This document shows positions 60,130 to 64,000 of a stretch of 64,000 bases of DNA, piece by piece; within the stretch, counting starts at the first letter, position 1; the number at the start of each line of letters is the position of its first letter. The stretch covers positions 62,001 through 126,000 of the forward strand of contig NZ_JAPKIB010000005.1 in the NCBI RefSeq assembly GCF_036759925.1, written 5' to 3'. The notes beneath the pieces were generated by a model. The model ran no database searches, was not told the DNA's origin, and saw only the letters and a program-made list of their open reading frames with translations. The position numbers and the translations under genes are program-made. The DNA comes from Kluyvera sp036759925. GTDB lineage: Bacteria; Pseudomonadota; Gammaproteobacteria; Enterobacterales; Enterobacteriaceae.

Positions 60130-61311
60130 ATGAATCACACCACTGAACAGTTAATCTCCGCGGCCTTTGAAGATGCGCTGCGCTGGCGTCGTCATATTCA
60201 CGCCCACCCGGATTTATCGTTTCAGGAGAAGCCAACGGCGGACTATATCGCCCGCGAGCTGGCGTCGTTTGCCGGTCTGGAAATCAGCCGCCCGGTGGAA
60301 AACTGCGTGATTGCCGTGCTGCGCGGCGCGCATCCGGGGCCAATGTGGGCGCTGCGCGCCGATATCGACGCCCTGCCGCTACAGGAAGAGAGCGGGGAAA
60401 GCTTCTGTTCAACCGTGCCCGGCGTGATGCACGCCTGCGGTCACGATGCCCATGCGGCGATGCTGATGGGGGCGGTCAAAGTGCTCTGCCAACTGCGCGA
60501 CCAGTTGCACGGCAGCATTAAGTTTATCTTCCAGCCAGCCGAAGAGGTGCCGCCGGGCGGTGCGCGCGAGCTGGTTGAACTGGGCGTGGTGGACGATGTG
60601 GAACATATTTTCGGTCTGCACGTTTTCCCGACCAGCCCGGTAGGAACCATCGCCTTAAAAGAGGGCGTGTATGTGGCCTCCAGCGACAACTTTGATATCA
60701 CCATTCGCGGTAAAGGTGGCCACGGTTCGATGCCGCAGCACTGTATCGACCCGGTAACCATTGGCGCTGAAATGGTCGGCGCATTACAGCAGATTGTGGC
60801 CCGCAATATCGACCCCGGCACCGCGCCGGTGCTAACCATCGCCACTTTCCAGGCAGGCGATAGCTATAACGTTATCCCCGACAGCGCGCGTCTGGCGGGT
60901 ACGCTGCGTACCCATAATCAACAGGTGCGGGAAGCGGTACCGGGGCTGATGTCGCGCATTGTGAACGGTATTGCGGCAGCGCACGGCGCAGGTTGCGATA
61001 TCCAGTGGCAGAAAGGCTACGCGGTGGGCAACAACCATGAGATCACCAACGCGATTGCTCGTGAGGCGATTGGCCGCCACTTCCCGGCGGGCACGCTGAA
61101 GCTGGAAGAGAAGGCGCTGTTTGGCAGCGAAGATTTCTCCTCATATCAGGAGAAAATTCCGGGGGCGTTCCTGTTTATTGGCTGCGGCAATAAGGAGAAA
61201 GGGGCGACGTGGAACGTGCATAACCCGCATTTCCGCATTGATGAAGATGCGCTGGCGGTGGGGATTAAGACCCATATTGTGCTGGTGAGTCAGCTGTTGA
61301 ATCTTGAGTAA
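60130..61311 (+). CDS. M20-family amidohydrolase (hippurate/N-acyl amino acid hydrolase type)
   Basis: A 393-residue metallopeptidase of the M20D branch (HipO, IAA-amino acid hydrolase and AbgA relatives). Metal/active-site segments: HIHAHPDLSFQE, LRADIDALPLQE, HACGHDAHAAMLMGA, FQPAEEVPPGGA, and the C-terminal FGSEDFSSYQEKIPGAF. A lid/dimerisation domain sits between. It would release an amino acid from an N-acyl or aroyl conjugate. It shares an operon with an MFS transporter and faces a LysR regulator. REP elements follow. Confidence 0.88.
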   Translation: MNHTTEQLISAAFEDALRWRRHIHAHPDLSFQEKPTADYIARELASFAGLEISRPVENCVIAVLRGAHPGPMWALRADIDALPLQEESGESFCSTVPGVMHACGHDAHAAMLMGAVKVLCQLRDQLHGSIKFIFQPAEEVPPGGARELVELGVVDDVEHIFGLHVFPTSPVGTIALKEGVYVASSDNFDITIRGKGGHGSMPQHCIDPVTIGAEMVGALQQIVARNIDPGTAPVLTIATFQAGDSYNVIPDSARLAGTLRTHNQQVREAVPGLMSRIVNGIAAAHGAGCDIQWQKGYAVGNNHEITNAIAREAIGRHFPAGTLKLEEKALFGSEDFSSYQEKIPGAFLFIGCGNKEKGATWNVHNPHFRIDEDALAVGIKTHIVLVSQLLNLE

Positions 61312-61323
61312 ATCGGCGAGCCA

Positions 61324-61395
61324 CCCCGGGGTCGGCTAGCGCCTCGCCCGGGCTACCGTTCATGTAGCCCGGCCAAGCGTAGCGCCGCCGGGGGG
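61324..61395. repeat. Pair of inverted REP elements (BIME-like)
   Basis: Two REP-like units in opposite orientation (61324-61356 and 61364-61395), both built on GTAGCCCGG(C) and GCGCC cores, separated by CGTTCAT. They fill the gap between the convergent amidohydrolase and ExuT-like genes and may act as a terminator. Confidence 0.75.
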
Positions 61396-61398
61396 AGG

Positions 61399-62667
61399 TC
61401 AACTGGCTGGATTCACTTCCAGCTCAGGTTCCGGCGAACGCAGCAGCGCCCACAGAATAATCGCCCCAATCACGTCAAACGCCGCCAGCACCGCGAACAG
61501 CGGGCTGAAGCCTAAGGTGTCAGCCAGGGCGCCAACCACTAAGGCGAACAGCGTGCTCGCCGTCCACGCCGCCATGCCGGTAAAACCGTTGGCGGTGGCC
61601 ACTTCGCCCGGATCGAACATATCGGAAGAGAGTGTAATCAGCGCGCCAGACAGCGACTGATGAGCAAAGCCGCCGACGCACAGCAGGGCGATGGCGACGA
61701 ACGGACTGCTGAACAGGCCGACCATGCCAGGCAGGATCATCAGCGCTGCGCCCATGGTCACCACCAGTTTGCGGGATACCACGATATTCACGCCAAAGAC
61801 GCGCTGGAAGATCCCCGGCAGATAGCCACCGATGATGCAGCCCATATCGGCGAACAGCATCGGGATCCATGCGAACATGGCGATATCTTTCAGGTTAAAG
61901 CCGTAGGTGTGCACCATAAACAGCGGGATCCACGCGTTGAACGTCCCCCATGCTGGTTCGGCAAGGAAGCGCGGCAGGGCGATACCCCAGAATTTACGCT
62001 GGCGCAGCAGCTGACCGATATGCACCTTATCCACCACCTTACGTTCCGGCTGGCCGTCGGTGATGTAGTCGAATTCCTCTTTGCTCAGGCTTTTGCACTG
62101 CCCTGGGCGGTTATAAACCAGATACCAGCCCAGCGCCCAGACCATGCTGGCAATCCCGACGATGATAAATGCCAGACGCCAGCTGTGAATGAAGATGGCC
62201 CATGCGACCAGCGGTGGCGCAATAATTGCCCCCATGGAAGAGCCGACGTTGAAATAGCCGACGGCAACGGAACGTTCGTTATCCGGGAACCATTCGGTAA
62301 CGGACTTCAGACCGGCAGGGATCATCGCACTCTCGGCGAAGCCGCCCAGGCCGCGGCACAGCGCCAGACCCTGCCAGCTGTTGGTGAAGGCCGCGCCAAT
62401 GCAGAAGATGGCCCACATGCCGCCGAACAGGGTGTAGCCAACTTTGGTGCCAAGGGTATCCAGCACATAACCCGCGATAGGCTGTGCGATGGTGTAACAG
62501 GCGGAGAAGGTGGCCACAATCCAGGAATATTGCTGGGTTGTGATGTGGAGATTGCTCTGCAGCGTAGGCGCGGCGGCCGAAATAGTATTGCGGGTTAAAT
62601 AACACAGGATTGTGCCAAGCGTGACTAGAGCCACCATAAACCAGCGCTTATGACCAGTGGTGCGCAT
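61399..62667 (-). CDS. ExuT-like hexuronate MFS transporter
   Basis: A 422-residue transporter of the anion:cation symporter family, strongly like E. coli ExuT (hexuronate permease) through its length: WFMVALVTLGTILCYLTRNTISAAAPTL at the start, AMIPAGLKSVTEWFPDNERSVAVGYFNVGSSMGAIIAPPL, and FWGIALPRFLAEPAWGTFNAWIPLFM. No hexuronate catabolic genes adjoin it, so it may be a second copy with a different substrate; no symbol is assigned. It stands alone between REP elements and the hpa cluster. TGTGA-N6-TCAAA at 62860-62875 is a CRP-like site about 190 bases upstream. Confidence 0.85.
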   Translation of the reverse strand: MRTTGHKRWFMVALVTLGTILCYLTRNTISAAAPTLQSNLHITTQQYSWIVATFSACYTIAQPIAGYVLDTLGTKVGYTLFGGMWAIFCIGAAFTNSWQGLALCRGLGGFAESAMIPAGLKSVTEWFPDNERSVAVGYFNVGSSMGAIIAPPLVAWAIFIHSWRLAFIIVGIASMVWALGWYLVYNRPGQCKSLSKEEFDYITDGQPERKVVDKVHIGQLLRQRKFWGIALPRFLAEPAWGTFNAWIPLFMVHTYGFNLKDIAMFAWIPMLFADMGCIIGGYLPGIFQRVFGVNIVVSRKLVVTMGAALMILPGMVGLFSSPFVAIALLCVGGFAHQSLSGALITLSSDMFDPGEVATANGFTGMAAWTASTLFALVVGALADTLGFSPLFAVLAAFDVIGAIILWALLRSPEPELEVNPAS

Positions 62668-62988
62668 AAAACTTTCCTTTACTTCTTAGAATGTGAAACG
62701 GCCTGTGTTGGGTGGACAGGCACAACTACGGTCATACAGAGAGAAGATAATTTGCTGGGCCAAAAAGAGGCGGGAGCAACGCACTGCGGTCCATTTATGA
62801 GATTTAGTGAATCCGTGTCACATTTTTTCCGAATACTAAACTCATGTTTCAGAAATTTTTGTGATCTAATTCAAAATTATTAAGATGACGTACCACCTAA
62901 GTGTATCAAGGTAAGTAACGGCGTAATGAGGCGTGAAGAGAGCGGGATGCTGCCTGATTTACATCAATAAACAGGCAGATTTTGGAAA
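62668..62988. other. Gap between the ExuT-like gene and hpaR
   Basis: 321 bases without a supportable ORF. It holds a CRP-like site (62860-62875, one mismatch) and a hairpin CTGCCTG/CAGGCAG at 62950-62978, just past the hpaR stop, that could end hpaR transcripts although there is no T run. Confidence 0.4.
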
Positions 62989-63402
62989 CTATTTTTGCAG
63001 GGAGATGAACTCGTGCAGCAGGGCGGTGAGCTGCTTCATTTTTTCAGGCGTGAACTGTTTTTCAATCTGCTGATAGGCCTCTTCCACTTTCGCCTGTGCG
63101 CGCTCATATAGCGCATACCCTTCTTTCGTTAGCGACACATAAAGCTTGCGCTGATCGTTCACCGGCTTTAAGCGCAGCACCAGGCCATCGCGCTCCATAC
63201 GCGTGAGGATCCCGGTCAGACTGGGGCGCAAAATACAGGTAGCGGCGGCCAGGTCGTGGAAATCCATCGATGGGTTATCGACCAGCACGCGGACAATGCG
63301 CCACTGCTGCTCTGTCAAATTATGCTGCTTTACGATCGGCCGAAAATAGGTCATCGCCACTTCCCGCGCCTGCATCAGGGCGATGGTTAAAGAATCGTGC
63401 AT
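62989..63402 (-). CDS. hpaR: HpaR, MarR-family repressor of 4-hydroxyphenylacetate degradation
   Basis: A 137-residue MarR protein. The winged-helix core is LTEQQWRIVRVLVDNPSMDFHDLA, ILRPSLTGILTRMERDGLVLRLKP, with the wing NDQRKLYVSLT. HpaR/HpcR represses the hpa operon and is released by the aromatic substrate. It is transcribed divergently from hpaG with 264 bases between, the standard hpa layout, and palindromes lie before both genes. Confidence 0.9.
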   Translation of the reverse strand: MHDSLTIALMQAREVAMTYFRPIVKQHNLTEQQWRIVRVLVDNPSMDFHDLAAATCILRPSLTGILTRMERDGLVLRLKPVNDQRKLYVSLTKEGYALYERAQAKVEEAYQQIEKQFTPEKMKQLTALLHEFISLQK

Positions 63403-63423
63403 TCTGCCACTCCAGCCTTCTCA

Positions 63424-63437
63424 TCATTAATATATGA
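63424..63437 (-). promoter_or_regulatory. Candidate HpaR operator before hpaR
   Basis: TCATTAATATATGA, a dyad with TCAT/ATGA ends, 21 bases before the hpaR start. It resembles the larger palindrome before hpaG, so autoregulation is likely. Confidence 0.4.
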
Positions 63438-63620
63438 ACAATATAGCAATGTTGCTTTTATCTACAGCTGATTTTTACCGAAACCTGACGTTAACGCAAT
63501 GTTGTTTTTATAACTAATTGATAAATATGAGGTGTATTTATTTTATGTGAAATTATTGTTAATCAAGTCACAAAAAATTGACTTGTGTTTGCTAAATGAG
63601 CGGCGGAAGCATAAAACACA

Positions 63621-63638
63621 TCATTAACATATTAATGA
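63621..63638 (+). promoter_or_regulatory. Candidate HpaR operator before hpaG
   Basis: TCATTAA-CATA-TTAATGA, a perfect 7-bp-arm palindrome 28 bases before the hpaG start, about where an operator overlapping the transcription start would be. Confidence 0.6.
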
Positions 63639-63666
63639 ATTGTTCGTCGTCTCTGAGGAGCTGTAA

Positions 63667-64000
63667 ATGAAAGGTACCGTTTTCGCCGTGGCGCTCAACC
63701 ACCGCAGCCAGCTTGATGCCTGGCGCGACGCGTTCGAGCAGGCCCCCTACAAGGCACCGCCTAAAACCGCCGTCTGGTTTATCAAACCGCACAATACCGT
63801 TACCGAAGCCGGTCAGCCGATCCCGTTCCCAGAGGGTGAAACGGTATTAAGCGGCGCGACGGTGGCGCTGGTGGTGGGCAAAACGGCCCGTAAAGTCCGC
63901 GTCGAAGAGGCCGCTGACTATATCGCCGGTTACGCGCTGGCAAACGAAGTCAGCCTGCCGGAAGAGAGCTTCTACCGCCCGGCGATTAAAGCCAAATGCC
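63667..64000 (+). CDS. hpaG: HpaG, 5-oxo-pentenoate decarboxylase/isomerase of 4-hydroxyphenylacetate degradation (5' part)
   Basis: The first 111 codons of HpaG; the window ends inside the gene, whose full length is about 430 residues. The start MKGTVFAVALNHRSQLDAWRDAF, and later KTAVWFIKPHNTV, LSGATVALVVGKTA and LPEESFYRPAIKAKC, match E. coli HpaG. The bifunctional enzyme of the fumarylacetoacetate hydrolase fold isomerises and decarboxylates intermediates after ring cleavage of homoprotocatechuate. GAGGAG precedes the ATG at good spacing. The rest of the hpa cluster presumably follows. Confidence 0.93.
   Translation, partial: MKGTVFAVALNHRSQLDAWRDAFEQAPYKAPPKTAVWFIKPHNTVTEAGQPIPFPEGETVLSGATVALVVGKTARKVRVEEAADYIAGYALANEVSLPEESFYRPAIKAKC

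Noticed and set aside
1..64000. CRISPR arrays, tRNA/rRNA genes, insertion sequences, prophage genes
   Set aside because: No regularly spaced repeats, tRNA-like cloverleafs, transposases or phage genes were recognised; the short repeats seen are hairpins or REP elements.

Overview
The window looks like chromosome of an indole-positive member of the Klebsiella/Raoultella group, most like the Klebsiella oxytoca complex. This is inferred from gene content, not from a database match. Supporting signs are the nlpD-rpoS-MarR-UbiX-UbiD-mutS order, a complete tnaC-tnaA-tnaB operon, a heme-uptake operon, a urea carboxylase/allophanate hydrolase pathway with a urea ABC transporter, the start of an hpa (4-hydroxyphenylacetate) cluster, and GC-rich enterobacterial coding. 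I see no rRNA, tRNA, CRISPR array, insertion sequence or prophage.

Layout. 1-4900: 3' end of nlpD, rpoS, a MarR regulator divergent from a prenyl-FMN-type phenolic acid decarboxylase operon (UbiX-like, UbiD-like, small zinc-ribbon subunit), then an AT-rich gene-free stretch with a promoter and a terminator that could encode an untranslated RNA. 4979-9285: mutS, yedE-yedF. 9352-14380: a lone AT-rich GPH sugar transporter, then tnaB, tnaA and the tnaC leader with CRP site and promoter. 14383-20412: hmuVUTS plus a TonB-dependent heme receptor under a Fur box. 20619-27059: a SelW-like CxxC protein, ygbA with an NsrR-like site, AraC + PhyH-type dioxygenase, a CitA/DcuS-type two-component pair, DeoR + NudK-like hydrolase. 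27149-32195: type III restriction-modification pair lying next to tdcE, where E. coli has tdcF/tdcG. 32495-39444: tdcABCDE with CRP site. 40120-42509: LysE exporter, LysR regulator, SDR oxidoreductase.

42530-57821 is the most interesting part, a nitrogen-scavenging urea locus. Allophanate hydrolase, urea carboxylase, a GntR/FCD regulator and urtA form one operon. urtB-urtC-urtD-urtE form a second operon about 3.4 kb further on. Both start from perfect-looking sigma-54 promoters that share a 46-nt identical start region, a common palindrome at the transcription start, and a matching pair of NtrC-like sites about 100 and 120 bp upstream. Lying between urtA and urtB are a gene-free block of near-perfect hairpins and an orphan iutA (aerobactin receptor) with its own Fur-like box.

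57838-64000: REP elements, a LysR/MFS/M20-amidohydrolase set, an ExuT-like transporter, hpaR and the truncated start of hpaG.

The genes fit a flexible gut/soil/plant lifestyle: aromatic acid and hydroxyphenylacetate breakdown, tryptophan and threonine catabolism under cAMP-CRP control, heme and xenosiderophore uptake under Fur, and urea use under nitrogen limitation without a urease in view. Regulator-to-site pairings below are read from motifs and position only.
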